A program made the position numbers and the translations under genes. Source: Enterococcus sp. DIV2402 (lineage in GTDB: Bacteria; Bacillota; Bacilli; Lactobacillales; Enterococcaceae). From it: a stretch of 64,000 nt of DNA. Location: positions 2,764,501 through 2,828,500 of the forward strand of contig NZ_CP147251.1 in the NCBI RefSeq assembly GCF_017426705.2, read 5' to 3'. This document shows positions 7,650-16,259 of this stretch, one piece after another; position 1 is the stretch's first letter, and each line of letters starts with the position of its first letter. The notes beneath the pieces were generated by a model. It was not told where the DNA came from, did not search any database, and was given only the letters and a program-made list of their open reading frames with translations.

Positions 7650-8696
7650 CTATTCTAAATAAAGCTCTTTCATAGTGTCAATCATTTCTTGCGTTATTTT
7701 GAGTTCGGAAGTCACATAATTTTCAATTGAACCATATGTTTCAATAATTGTATCTATAGATGCTTCTAAAAATTCGGATTTTGTATCAATAAATGAATAT
7801 AAATGATCCAATACACTTTGATCCGTCGTTAATTTTTTATAGCCTTCCATTTTAACTCGGTTACGCTCTTCTCGATTTTTAGCAGTTAGTAAATAATCTG
7901 CGATAAGATCTTCTTTACGTACTCCTAATACGCCTAACACAAGCATCGCACCAAAGCCTGTACGATCTTTTCCACCTCGGCAATGTTGAACAACTGCTGG
8001 TGCATCAGGTTGAGCTACCACTCTGAGCATTTCCGCAAACGCTCTTTTTGATTCGTCTTTATTAGCAAATACTCGATATTGCTTCAATACAACATCTGCT
8101 TGATTTACTAATGTACCCGCTTTTTGTTGTTCAATAATTTTGGTAATTAAATTAATGTCTTCATTTTCCTTTGATGATTGGAATTGTGCGGCTAATTCTG
8201 CGGCATGGGCTGCAGGATCTAAATGAACCGTTTTTGGTTCCGGAGTTAATCTTTTATTCGGATATTTAGATATTTCATCATCACTTCGATAATCGATAAT
8301 TGTATGAATTCCTAATTTATTCAAATAGGAAACACCATTTTCTGTCGCATTATGAATATGATCCGAACGATATAATTTTCCCCATTTCACGGTATGTCCA
8401 TCAGCGGTTTCGTACCCACCCATATCACGGAAATTATTCATTCCTTCAACCGGTAATGTACGTTCGGCAACTGTATAACCTTCCTTTTCAGTTTGAATAT
8501 AGAAATAAGGACGATTGTTTGTTGCATCCACTTCTACCGTAATTTCATCTTCATTTGTTTTAACGATTAATTCACCAGGACGTTCATCTGGTGATGTTAT
8601 CACATAGATGGCTACTTCTTGCGCCTGTTCAGAAGTAGGTCTTTGAAAATGAAACTGGTTTGTTGCTACTTGGGTTACTTCATATTTATTTACCAT
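7650..8696 (-). CDS. tyrosine-protein phosphatase of the IphP/LipA family, PTS-linked
   Basis: A 348-residue protein with the signature HCRGGKDRTG: the catalytic Cys is about residue 239 and Arg is six residues later. This is the CX5R loop of dual-specificity-like tyrosine or lipid phosphatases. A conserved NFRDMGGYET motif (about 88-97) opens the phosphatase domain, and roughly 80 N-terminal residues form an extra, probably beta-rich domain. There is no signal peptide, so it is cytosolic. It sits three bases after EIID and just before the PRD regulator. Its substrate may be a sugar or lipid phosphate, or a phosphoprotein of this operon; that is inference from context. Confidence 0.85.
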   Translation of the reverse strand: MVNKYEVTQVATNQFHFQRPTSEQAQEVAIYVITSPDERPGELIVKTNEDEITVEVDATNNRPYFYIQTEKEGYTVAERTLPVEGMNNFRDMGGYETADGHTVKWGKLYRSDHIHNATENGVSYLNKLGIHTIIDYRSDDEISKYPNKRLTPEPKTVHLDPAAHAAELAAQFQSSKENEDINLITKIIEQQKAGTLVNQADVVLKQYRVFANKDESKRAFAEMLRVVAQPDAPAVVQHCRGGKDRTGFGAMLVLGVLGVRKEDLIADYLLTAKNREERNRVKMEGYKKLTTDQSVLDHLYSFIDTKSEFLEASIDTIIETYGSIENYVTSELKITQEMIDTMKELYLE

Positions 8697-8699
8697 AGG

Positions 8700-9515
8700 C
8701 TACCCTAAGATTCCTAACATAGTTAAGATAATTGAAATAATCATGATTCCCACAATTAATAAAGGCGCATGTTTCCCATTGGTTTTTTTCAAAATTTTAT
8801 AAACAATAAAAGTAATTAATAGGCTAAATAGTCCTGGCATTACTTTATCAAACATTTCTTGAAAGGCAATAACATTTTCCCCAGCTGCAATTTCAGACAC
8901 AATATTCACTTTAACAACTGAAGCGATTAAAGCACCAATAACCATTAGACCAACAACATTCGCCATGTTCGCAAGACGTTGTAGGATGTTGCCACCTGTT
9001 CCCTCAATTAAGTCCATTCCTTTTTTGTAACCTAAATGAATTCCATAATATTTACTTGCTACATTCAATGAATTGTATAGTAAAAACATCAAAATTGGAC
9101 CTAATATACTTCCATTTAAAGCTAAGGCTGCTCCGATACTTCCACAAATTGGTAACCAAGTAAATTTTAAAATACTATCGCCAAGTCCAGCTAAAGGACC
9201 CATCAAGCCTGTTTTAATCCCTGTAACTGTTTCTTTTTGATCTTCATCCGTTGTTTCTTCAATTGCTGCTGTAATTCCTAAAATCAAAGCATCGGCATTG
9301 ACATGACTATTGAAAAATTCCAGATGGCGCTTCATCGCTTTTACACGTAATTCTTTTGGTTTGTCTGCATATAAACGATTTAAGACAGGGGCAAAACTAG
9401 ATAAGAAACCAATCGCTTGCATCGATTGAAAATTATTCGTTACATTTAATAACTGCATTCGCCAAAAGACTTTCGTCAAGTCTTTTTCAGTTACTTTATT
9501 TGTCTGTTCGCTCAT
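8700..9515 (-). CDS. PTS mannose/fructose/sorbose-family EIID component
   Basis: A 271-residue membrane subunit that forms the sugar channel with EIIC. Seen: WRMQLLNVTNNFQSMQAIGF at the N terminus, FFNSHVNADALILGITAA, the glycine-rich GIKTGLMGPLAGLGDSILKFT typical of EIID proteins, and C-terminal helices. Its start overlaps the EIIC stop by four bases (ATGA). Length is the family norm. The substrate cannot be read from the sequence; mannose-family systems handle mannose, fructose, sorbose, amino sugars and others. Confidence 0.92.
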   Translation of the reverse strand: MSEQTNKVTEKDLTKVFWRMQLLNVTNNFQSMQAIGFLSSFAPVLNRLYADKPKELRVKAMKRHLEFFNSHVNADALILGITAAIEETTDEDQKETVTGIKTGLMGPLAGLGDSILKFTWLPICGSIGAALALNGSILGPILMFLLYNSLNVASKYYGIHLGYKKGMDLIEGTGGNILQRLANMANVVGLMVIGALIASVVKVNIVSEIAAGENVIAFQEMFDKVMPGLFSLLITFIVYKILKKTNGKHAPLLIVGIMIISIILTMLGILG

Positions 9516-10291
9516 AGATCATAATCCTCCTCATCTTCATCATCTACTGTACCAGCAGAACTTTGAACGACTACTTTTTGTTGTGTTGCTAAATCGTAAA
9601 TTAATGCGATTGGCAAAGCAATTAAAGTAATTGGCAATACGGATAATCCTAAATAAACCGCTAAAGTAAAACCAGCTACTAAAAATGTCCATAGTTCCCC
9701 TTTTTTAATCATCATTAACATTAATAAGCCAATACCGACAGAAGGAATAATTGAACCAGCAACTGTTAACCCTTTCATAATATCTTCAGGTAAAGCTGCA
9801 ACAACAGTATCGATAGCACCTGAACCAAAATAAATTGCTAAGAAAGTAGGTACGGCGCGAATTAAGAAGGCAATACACATTGGAATGTAGTTAATACGAA
9901 AAATCTTTGAAAAGTCCCCAGTTTCGGCAATTCTATCGGCAATCGGGTTCAAATATACAATACTAGAACGATATAAAACTAATAATTGCTGTGCTAACAG
10001 TGAAGTTGGAACCGCTAGAGCAACCGCAGTCGCTGTACCGCCTGACGCAATTCCTAATGCAGTACCAATGGCTGTACCAGAAATAATATCTGGTGCAGAG
10101 TAAGCACCGACGTTTCCGACACCCATCCACATAACTTCTAAAGTGGCACCAATTAAAAGAGAAGTTTCTAAATCGCCCATAATTAAGCCAACAACGGGAG
10201 CAATTAATAATGGACGACGAATCATTTGTGTACCAATATCATCAATTGCACAAATACCGGCCCACGCTGCAATTAATAATGCTGATATCAT
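9512..10291 (-). CDS. PTS mannose/fructose/sorbose-family EIIC component
   Basis: A 259-residue permease subunit with multiple membrane helices. The N-terminal ISALLIAAWAGICAIDDIG, the segment RPLLIAPVVGLIMGDLETSLLIGATLEVMWMGV, and a DIISGTAIGTALGIASGG segment match mannose-family EIIC proteins. The acidic C-terminal tail (DDEDEEDYDL) is cytosolic. It overlaps EIIB and EIID by four bases on each side, showing tight co-translation. Confidence 0.92.
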   Translation of the reverse strand: MISALLIAAWAGICAIDDIGTQMIRRPLLIAPVVGLIMGDLETSLLIGATLEVMWMGVGNVGAYSAPDIISGTAIGTALGIASGGTATAVALAVPTSLLAQQLLVLYRSSIVYLNPIADRIAETGDFSKIFRINYIPMCIAFLIRAVPTFLAIYFGSGAIDTVVAALPEDIMKGLTVAGSIIPSVGIGLLMLMMIKKGELWTFLVAGFTLAVYLGLSVLPITLIALPIALIYDLATQQKVVVQSSAGTVDDEDEEDYDL

Positions 10292-10764
10292 GAAATGACC
10301 TCCTTTAAGTCAATTTTTTCATCATTTGGAACCATTTGAATTGTTATTTTCACACTTTTCTCTAATAATTTTTTGAAAGCTTCACGTTCAGCTGGTGTAA
10401 CTGAGACAGCTTTTGTTAAACGCTCTCTTCCTTCTTGGAAACGCATACCTCCAACGTTTAATTCTTCAACTGGAATTCCTGCTTCTACTGCACGATAAAC
10501 ATCTTCACTATTTGTAAATAATAGCATCGTACGACGTGTAATCGCGTTTTTCTTAATGATTTCACCAAACTTTTCAACTGGGAATGCACGTACATTGATT
10601 CCAGCAGGTGCTGCCATTGTTAAAATACTTTTTTGTGTTTTGTCTCCTGCGACCTTATCATTTAAAACAATAATTTGTTCTACCTTATGCATATTCACCC
10701 ATGTTGTTACTACTTGACCATGAATTAAACGGTCATCAATACGACTAAAGACTATACTCATCAT
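10288..10764 (-). CDS. PTS mannose/fructose/sorbose-family EIIB component
   Basis: A 158-residue cytosolic phosphocarrier. The phosphorylated His is in RIDDRLIHGQVVTTW (His15), the hallmark of mannose-family EIIB. It receives phosphate from EIIA and passes it to the incoming sugar. Two ATGs in a row (10764 and 10761) follow AAGGAG, and either may be used. The 20-base overlap with EIIA implies coupled translation. Confidence 0.92.
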   Translation of the reverse strand: MMSIVFSRIDDRLIHGQVVTTWVNMHKVEQIIVLNDKVAGDKTQKSILTMAAPAGINVRAFPVEKFGEIIKKNAITRRTMLLFTNSEDVYRAVEAGIPVEELNVGGMRFQEGRERLTKAVSVTPAEREAFKKLLEKSVKITIQMVPNDEKIDLKEVIS

Positions 10765-11176
10765 CTTCTTCTCCTTCCAAATCTGCGTTTGTACGAACTG
10801 TTAGACCTTGTGCATAAGCACTACGTAATGTTTCTTCAATTGTTGCAAAATCCCCTGTACGAGCCATCAATACTTCTAGTAACATTGGTAGATTGACTCC
10901 GGATGCAACAATCGTATTTTCTCTTTCCAATAAATAACTTGCTAAGTTAATGGGTGTTCCACCAACAATATCGGTTAGAACCAATAAACCTTTTGTTGTT
11001 GCTAGTTGATCTGCTTTATCAAACATTTCTTGCTTCAAATCATCGACTTGGTCTACGACAAAAACACTCATTGTATCGTAATTTTCTTGTTTTCCAACAA
11101 TTAATTCTGCACTTTCAATGGCTGCTTTACCAAAATCTCCATGCGTCATAATTAATAAACCAATTGTATCTGACAT
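10745..11176 (-). CDS. PTS mannose/fructose/sorbose-family EIIA component
   Basis: A 143-residue EIIA with LLIMTHGDFGKAA at the N terminus; His12 is the phosphorylation site and is phosphorylated by HPr. A VLTDIVGGTPINLA segment, conserved in this family, follows. I chose ATG 11174-11176, which has AAAGGGG eight bases upstream. The longer frame begins with TTG inside that ribosome site. First gene of the six-gene operon, with a cre-overlapped promoter upstream. Confidence 0.92.
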   Translation of the reverse strand: MSDTIGLLIMTHGDFGKAAIESAELIVGKQENYDTMSVFVVDQVDDLKQEMFDKADQLATTKGLLVLTDIVGGTPINLASYLLERENTIVASGVNLPMLLEVLMARTGDFATIEETLRSAYAQGLTVRTNADLEGEEDDEYSL

Positions 11177-11214
11177 TTCACTTTCCCCTTTCAATACCTT
11201 TTATTTTTTCACTT

Positions 11215-11233
11215 ACAAACATCTCCTGTTTGT
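11215..11233. promoter_or_regulatory. 19-base palindrome in the PTS operon leader
   Basis: ACAAAC (11215-11220) and GTTTGT (11228-11233) flank ATCTCCT. It lies just downstream of the promoter and could be an operator for the operon's own regulator or a leader hairpin showing AGGAGAT in its loop. Role unproven. Confidence 0.4.
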
Positions 11234-11240
11234 ATAATTT

Positions 11241-11268
11241 ATTATATATCTATTAAAAACGTTTTCAA
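11241..11268 (-). promoter_or_regulatory. promoter of the PTS operon with overlapping cre site
   Basis: On the minus strand: -35 TTGAAA (11263-11268), 16 bases, -10 TATAAT (11241-11246). A catabolite-responsive element TGAAAACGTTTTTA (11254-11267) covers the -35 region and differs from the consensus at one position. CcpA repression by preferred sugars is therefore expected. Confidence 0.65.
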
Positions 11269-11498
11269 CAACGTGATTTTCACTAACAAAAGGGAATTAC
11301 TACGAATCAACAGTATTTTGAATAATAAAACGTACCTACACTCATTTTTCATGGCAATCCCCTCTCCTCTCTTAATTAACTACATTTACTGCATCGCACT
11401 ATCTGCATTCTTAAATTGCTTTCAAGAAAACTTTGCTGTATTCAGCATACGCCCTACCTACTGTATATTAAATAACAATAAGGTTCTGGATCTATTAA

Positions 11499-11600
11499 GC
11501 GATACAGATAGTCGGAAAATATACTTTACATGCTGCAGAAATGATGGAAATTCCAGCTGCACAAGTAGATTCCTTCATCCAAAAAGCAAATAAACAATAG
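11499..11600 (+). pseudogene. 3' remnant of an unidentified plus-strand gene
   Basis: A short open stretch with protein-like composition ends at TAG 11598-11600: it reads LHAAEMMEIPAAQ, then VDSFIQKANKQ. A stop lies directly upstream in frame, no start or ribosome site exists, and the neighbouring frames look degenerate. A textbook terminator follows 17 bases later and has no other plus-strand gene to serve, which supports the idea of a decayed gene. Family not recognised. Bases 11281-11498 may hold more of it but show nothing I can name. Confidence 0.35.
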
Positions 11601-11616
11601 CCTCTCCTCGTTCGTT

Positions 11617-11660
11617 AAAACCCCAAGTGTGGCTTAAAATAAGCCACACTTGGGGTTTTA
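11617..11660. terminator. strong hairpin terminator after the gene remnant
   Basis: A 20-base perfect inverted repeat (AAAACCCCAAGTGTGGCTTA and its complement) with a three-base loop and A/T tails on both sides. Confidence 0.8.
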
Positions 11661-11837
11661 ATTCGTGATTTGTATTTGCCCGATTCACTTAATAGTTCTA
11701 GTTAAAATAGACTATGTCCTCCATGTTAGAGCGGTTCTGCTTTTATAAAGTTTTGACAATCTCATTCAAGCTTCCCCTAGATATGGTAGAATGAAAGTGA
11801 ATCTTTTAAAATTATGTAAATAGAAAAGAGGTTGCTT

Positions 11838-12209
11838 ATGAAAATCCAGTTATTTCTAAAAGGTATGTTACGTGGTGGAATTCCTTTTGTGATTATGAGT
11901 ATCATAGCGTATATTCTCTATTTACAAAACAGTATTACAGACGCAAAAGGAACTTTTTATGCTGCATTGATTGCTTTTATCGTTGGTTTCGCTACAGTTA
12001 TATACGATATTAATCAATGGAGTTTGACCAAAAAAACTGTCATTCATTTTTTATTAATGTTACTAACAATCTATCCAATCTTATTATTTAGCGGATGGTT
12101 TCCATTGCAAAATATTACCGATGCTTTAGTCATTTTTGGCTATTTTTTAGTAACAGGAGCGATTTTATGGAGTGTTCTGTTATTTCTTGCTAAAAAATTT
12201 AATTGGTAA
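11838..12209 (+). CDS. DUF3021 family four-helix membrane protein
   Basis: A 123-residue protein with four predicted membrane helices (GGIPFVIMSIIAYILYL; FYAALIAFIVGFATVIY; VIHFLLMLLTIYPILLF; LVIFGYFLVTGAILWSVLLFL), matching the DUF3021 pattern. Members often sit next to LytTR response regulators, but none is here. The ATG at 11838 has AAGAGG six bases upstream and is preferred to a TTG two codons earlier. Function unknown. Confidence 0.7.
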   Translation: MKIQLFLKGMLRGGIPFVIMSIIAYILYLQNSITDAKGTFYAALIAFIVGFATVIYDINQWSLTKKTVIHFLLMLLTIYPILLFSGWFPLQNITDALVIFGYFLVTGAILWSVLLFLAKKFNW

Positions 12210-12323
12210 TCGTGTGATGGTCACCTATTTTTATTTTAGAAAAAAAGCCCAAACCATTCTTTCATCGTGGTCTTTACCTGAATACAAGATAAAATTTTTC
12301 TGACAATCACAGTCTCATCTCTT

Positions 12324-12385
12324 TGTTTCCAGTATAATAGAAACAATCGACACTTTAGAGTTTTTTATCCATTATACTGGAAACA
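12324..12385. repeat. 15-base perfect inverted repeat in a gene-free region
   Basis: TGTTTCCAGTATAAT (12324-12338) and ATTATACTGGAAACA (12371-12385) flank a 32-base spacer. Each arm contains a -10-like TATAAT pointing inward or outward depending on strand. The surrounding stretch 12210-12640 holds no convincing gene. It could be a hairpin, a paired operator or the ends of a lost small element; no target duplication is evident. Confidence 0.5.
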
Positions 12386-12639
12386 AAAATTCGAACTTAT
12401 ACGAATCAATAATTAAATTATACAACTCACGTACTTTCTATTCATTGGTAGTCTTAGTGATTGCTTTGATTGTTTCACTTTACAATCCCCGCACAATCAA
12501 TCCCACCCATCAGGAACAAATCTTGTCCAACCACTTTGCAGTGTTTTTAACGCACAGTACGCTATTGCACTGCCTTTGCAGCCCTACTCACTGCCATTTG
12601 AGCATATTCATCATCTGTTTTCTTATAAATATACTAATA

Positions 12640-12676
12640 AAAAAAAAGAAACCCTTGATTTAACAAGAGTTTCTCG
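12640..12676 (-). terminator. rplS terminator
   Basis: Minus strand GAAACTCTTG, six-base loop, CAAGGGTTTC, then TTTTTTTT, just after the rplS stop. Confidence 0.8.
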
Positions 12677-12695
12677 TTTGTCAGATAACAAAATA

Positions 12696-13043
12696 TTAAC
12701 GACGAATTTCTTTGATACGAGCTGCTTTTCCGTGTAATGCACGTAAGTAGTACAATTTTGCACGACGTACTTTACCGTAACGAACAACTTCAATTTGTGC
12801 AACACGTGGAGTGTGCAATGGGAATGTACGTTCTACACCGATACCGTTTGAAACTTTACGAACTGTATAAGTTTCGCTGATTCCAGCACCACGACGTTTG
12901 ATAACAACGCCTTCGAATAACTGGATACGTTCACGAGTACCTTCGACAACTTTCGCATGAACGCGAACAGTGTCACCAGGACGGAAAGCTGGGATGTCAG
13001 TACGTAATTGTTCTTGAGTTAGTTCTTGAATCAATGGATTCAT
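12696..13043 (-). CDS. rplS: 50S ribosomal protein L19
   Basis: A 115-residue protein of full length: [25 protein letters not shown] at the start, [25 protein letters not shown] in the middle, and [20 protein letters not shown] at the end are diagnostic for bL19, which lies at the 30S-50S interface. It is transcribed alone here with its own promoter and terminator, whereas in most Firmicutes it ends the rpsP-rimM-trmD operon. Start ATG has AAGGAG upstream. Confidence 0.97.
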   Translation of the reverse strand: MNPLIQELTQEQLRTDIPAFRPGDTVRVHAKVVEGTRERIQLFEGVVIKRRGAGISETYTVRKVSNGIGVERTFPLHTPRVAQIEVVRYGKVRRAKLYYLRALHGKAARIKEIRR

Positions 13044-13135
13044 AATTTATCATTCTCCTTATTTCCAAATATTCATAAAGTATTTCGTCACTTCAGCGGA
13101 ATATTGTAATAGTTGAGCATTACACTCACTGAAAT
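13044..13135 (-). promoter_or_regulatory. 5' leader of rplS, possibly an L19 autoregulatory leader
   Basis: About 90 transcribed bases precede rplS. Complementary segments (TTCAGTG against CGCTGAA; ATATTTC region against GAAATA) suggest a folded leader. Firmicutes rplS genes often carry an autoregulatory L19 leader; I infer this by position and have not matched the consensus. Confidence 0.3.
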
Positions 13136-13164
13136 ATCTTAGCATACTTCATATTAGGTGTAAA
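13136..13164 (-). promoter_or_regulatory. rplS promoter
   Basis: -35 TTTACA (13159-13164), 17 bases, -10 TAAGAT (13136-13141) on the minus strand. Confidence 0.55.
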
Positions 13165-13216
13165 GAAAATTTTCTTGTCATTCTCATTTTTATTCTTCAG
13201 ACATAGGACGTTTAAT

Positions 13217-14905
13217 TTATACTTTAAACTTACGAGCTTCTTCTTGTAATCCTTGCGCAGTTTGACTAAGGGACATCGAAACAGTTGCTACATCATTAAT
13301 CGTTTCAGATTGTTCATTCATTGAAACGGCAATTGCTTCAATATTAGTCGATGTTTCTTCTGATCCTGTAGCGATTTCTGCAACTGACGCTGAAACTTGT
13401 TCAGCACTTGCAGATAGTTCTTCAGAGGTAGTTGAAATATCCTGAATTTGGTTTGTCATTTCATGAACAGCTCCAACAATGGCTTCAAATGAATTGCCCG
13501 CATCGGTAATAACGTCTACCCCTTTTTCAACAGCTGGCAACGTGCTTTCCATTGCTTTTGCTACAGTTTTTGTATCATTCTTAATTTCTGTCGTTAATTT
13601 TGTAATGGATGTGGCAGATTGTTTGGATTCTTCTGCTAATTTTCGTACTTCATCCGCGACAACTAAAAATCCTTTGCCTTGTTCTCCTGCACGAGCTGCT
13701 TCAATCGTAGCATTTAGAGCCAGCAAATTAGTTTGATCGGTTAGATTGGTAATAATCCTAACAATATTTTCAATTTCTTCTGTTTCCTTTGCTAATTTTT
13801 GAATCAAGTCATTGACTGAACCTGTTGATTCGCTAATATTTGTCATTTGTTGACGTGCTAGATTAACAACAGTGGTTCCATTTGTGGCTAGTTCATTTGT
13901 TGCATTAGATGAATCAAATAATACTTGAGTAGCTTCAGCAATCCGTTGAATCCCTTGTGCGGTCTCATCCATCGCAAATGAGCTTTCATTGGCCGCACTT
14001 GCAGAATTTTGTGCAATATCAGTTGTCTTGGATGCTTGGTGAGCGACTTCTTCCGTGGTTGCTAAAACTTCTTCTGCACTTGCAGATAGCTCTTCAGATG
14101 AGCTACTTAGAATCTCAGCGCTTTGCTGAATACTGACAATTAATCTGCGAACATTATGTTTGGATTCGTTAAAAATTTTTCCTAATTGCCCAACCTCATC
14201 CTTAGATGATACTTGAATGTCTTCTGTTGCTAAATTTCCTTCTCCAAATTCTTGTGCTATATGGATGACTCGTAATAAAGGCATCGTAATTACTCGTCGT
14301 ACATAAACAATCAAGCCTATTCCCACACCTAAACTAATTATAAAAATAATTATTGAGATAATCATTGAATTGGACACAGTTTTCTCGGTTTCTTTATTAA
14401 TCGCATCCATGCGTTTAGTTTGAAATGTCAACATGTCCTCTGCTGCTTGGAACATCCTGGTATTAATTTCTTGAATGCGTGTATTGGCAATTTCTGTCGC
14501 TTCTCTTATATTTCCAGCATCAACAGTAGCAAGTACCTCAGTGATTGCCTCATTAATTTCTTGATTAGCGGTATTTGCACTTTCCCAGTAACCTCTAAAT
14601 TCATTCGAGGGAAGATCTTTGCCTAGCTCAACAAGACTATTGTCTAAATTTTTATCAGCCAGTTCTAAGTTTTCTCGATGAACGGCAGTTTCGGGATCTA
14701 AAATAACAGCGCGAATATGGTTGGATTGCATCCCTCCTTCATACCGTATATCTGCAATATATACTAATTGTGACAAGCGATGATCTAACGCTTCTTCCAC
14801 TTGTCGATGAATTTTATTCAAATCAAAAATAGCTAGCCCTATGGATACTGCTAACAATAGAATCAATACGGAAAATGAAAGAGTTAATTTTTTGCCTATA
14901 CTCAT
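13217..14905 (-). CDS. methyl-accepting chemotaxis-like transducer (orphan)
   Basis: A 562-residue receptor. TM1 (about 8-27), an all-helical extracytoplasmic domain of the four-helix-bundle type (about 28-180), TM2 (181-202), HAMP (203-256), then a long signalling coiled coil. The CheA/CheW-contact tip is well conserved at about 388-420 ([20 protein letters not shown] and [17 protein letters not shown]). Glu/Gln-rich SAEE/SAEQ heptads that are usual methylation sites are present. No C-terminal receptor-tethering pentapeptide is seen. No cheA, cheW, cheR or flagellar gene is in the window. Its ribosome site is weak (GGGG). It may act in a motile species, or have another role in a non-motile one. 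Confidence 0.92.
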   Translation of the reverse strand: MSIGKKLTLSFSVLILLLAVSIGLAIFDLNKIHRQVEEALDHRLSQLVYIADIRYEGGMQSNHIRAVILDPETAVHRENLELADKNLDNSLVELGKDLPSNEFRGYWESANTANQEINEAITEVLATVDAGNIREATEIANTRIQEINTRMFQAAEDMLTFQTKRMDAINKETEKTVSNSMIISIIIFIISLGVGIGLIVYVRRVITMPLLRVIHIAQEFGEGNLATEDIQVSSKDEVGQLGKIFNESKHNVRRLIVSIQQSAEILSSSSEELSASAEEVLATTEEVAHQASKTTDIAQNSASAANESSFAMDETAQGIQRIAEATQVLFDSSNATNELATNGTTVVNLARQQMTNISESTGSVNDLIQKLAKETEEIENIVRIITNLTDQTNLLALNATIEAARAGEQGKGFLVVADEVRKLAEESKQSATSITKLTTEIKNDTKTVAKAMESTLPAVEKGVDVITDAGNSFEAIVGAVHEMTNQIQDISTTSEELSASAEQVSASVAEIATGSEETSTNIEAIAVSMNEQSETINDVATVSMSLSQTAQGLQEEARKFKV

Positions 14906-15100
14906 ACCAACAACCCCAATTTAATTATTTCCTATCAATGTAACAGGATTATTATTCTTATCGGTTGTAATTTCACAAAGTTTAATCTTTTAAACCATTC
15001 CTAAAAAAGAAAAACCTTCGTTATATAAGTATATCCATTCTATGATAGGCTTTTCCACAAAGAAATTTGTGAATTTCACATTAAAAAAACAACGCAAATA

Positions 15101-15141
15101 AAAAGCTGGTAGATTAGGGATGGTTAATCTACCAGCTTTTA
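15101..15141. terminator. terminator downstream of the Gls24 operon
   Basis: Arms AAAGCTGGTAGATTA and TAATCTACCAGCTTT around a short loop, with A/T tails, between glsB and the chemoreceptor gene. Confidence 0.75.
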
Positions 15142-15193
15142 TTATAAAAATTCTACTTCCTGTTTAGTAAGAATTTTGGGGAATTAATTGAAT

Positions 15194-15439
15194 CTACGCA
15201 GATTTTCTAGTAAAGAATGATACGACTGCTACCACAATCACTGCTCCGATAATTGAAGGTAAAATTGCCATACCAGCAAGCTTTGGTCCCCAATTTCCTA
15301 GTAATGATTGTCCGACTGCTGAACCGATTAATCCAGCTACAACGTTCGCAATAATTCCCATGGAGGAACCTTTGTTAGTAATTGCTCCTGCAATTGCTCC
15401 GATAACGCCACCTACAATTAATGACCATAATAATCCCAT
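15194..15439 (-). CDS. glsB: GlsB/YeaQ/YmgE family stress-response membrane protein
   Basis: An 81-residue hydrophobic protein of three glycine-rich helices (LLWSLIVGGVIGAIAGAI; IIANVVAGLIGSAVGQSLLG; LPSIIGAVIVVAVVSFF), the GlsB/transglycosylase-associated family pattern. Last gene of the envelope-stress operon, 43 bases after gls24. Molecular role unknown; the family is induced by general stress. Confidence 0.9.
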   Translation of the reverse strand: MGLLWSLIVGGVIGAIAGAITNKGSSMGIIANVVAGLIGSAVGQSLLGNWGPKLAGMAILPSIIGAVIVVAVVSFFTRKSA

Positions 15440-15482
15440 GTTGTTCCTCTCCTTTGCTTTCGTTTAATTCATCCTCATGTTT

Positions 15483-16028
15483 TTATTCTACACGAGGTTC
15501 TGTACGTTCTTGAATTTCGTTAACGCCTTTATCTACGCCACGTTTCGCTTTGGCTGATTGTTTTGAAATATAGCTACCTGCAGTACTTGCTGCATCTGTT
15601 ACTTTATCTTGAACAGTTTCGCTATCTTCTTCGTATTCTTTTTTCGATTTGATGTCTGCTACATTTACGTTGACTTCAATTACATCAAGATGTGTCATAT
15701 TGCCCACTTCTCGTGCAATTACTTCTTTGACTTCATCGTAAATCTTTTTAATATCTTTGCCATACTCAACAACAACATCCATATCAACCGCAACTTGTTT
15801 TTTACCAACTTCCGTGCTGATTCCTGATGTTACATTGTCTGTATTAACCAATTTTTCAGCTAAATTTGAGAAGAATCCACCATCAACCGTTAATAACCCA
15901 TCAATTTCCTCTAAAGCAATGCCAATAATCTTTTGAATTACTTTATCGTCAAAAGTAAGTTCTCCTGTAATATTTTTTGGTGCCACTTCTTTATTTGGTA
16001 CTACTGGTACGTTTGGTTGTTTTTCCAT
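15483..16028 (-). CDS. gls24: Asp23/Gls24 family envelope stress response protein
   Basis: A 181-residue cytosolic protein. The Asp23 core spans about 18-125: GELTFDDKVIQKIIGIALEE, the VDGGFFS loop, VDMDVVVEYGKDI and VEVNVNVADI. A charged tail (about 130-181) ends in lysine/arginine-rich sequence. Relatives gather beneath the membrane through AmaP and protect against bile and cell-wall stress in enterococci. The operon order AmaP-DUF2273-Gls24-GlsB agrees. Confidence 0.93.
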   Translation of the reverse strand: MEKQPNVPVVPNKEVAPKNITGELTFDDKVIQKIIGIALEEIDGLLTVDGGFFSNLAEKLVNTDNVTSGISTEVGKKQVAVDMDVVVEYGKDIKKIYDEVKEVIAREVGNMTHLDVIEVNVNVADIKSKKEYEEDSETVQDKVTDAASTAGSYISKQSAKAKRGVDKGVNEIQERTEPRVE

Positions 16029-16051
16029 GTTAGTTCCTCCTAATAATTATT

Positions 16052-16246
16052 TTATATTTTAGGTCGTTTAAATGAATCGAAAAAACCGATCGAATTCAAA
16101 TAAAAACCTAGATACGCGCCAAGAATTGTTAAAAATATAACCAATATTGTTTTGAAAAAACCGACTGTAATGAGAAGAATCGCCAAGATCAAACCTGCCA
16201 CTCCACCTATTATCGGATATTGGTATTGTTGAAATAGTCCGTTCAT
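16052..16246 (-). CDS. DUF2273 family small membrane protein
   Basis: A 64-residue protein with two membrane helices (PIIGGVAGLILAILLITVGF and ILVIFLTILGAYLGFYL). DUF2273 members almost always lie between amaP and asp23/gls24, as here. They are thought to help tether or organise the Asp23 layer; a direct role is not shown. Confidence 0.85.
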   Translation of the reverse strand: MNGLFQQYQYPIIGGVAGLILAILLITVGFFKTILVIFLTILGAYLGFYLNSIGFFDSFKRPKI

Positions 16247-16259
16247 GTGATCCTCTCCT

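Noticed and set aside
11273..11593. A 106-codon plus-strand frame
   Set aside because: No ribosome site, rich in Cys/Asn/Ile with no family resemblance; another frame in the same stretch (11499-11600) has better protein-like composition.
12445..12663. A 72-codon plus-strand frame
   Set aside because: No ribosome site and no motif; it reads through the rplS terminator. Composition (His, Leu, Cys) looks like translated noncoding DNA.
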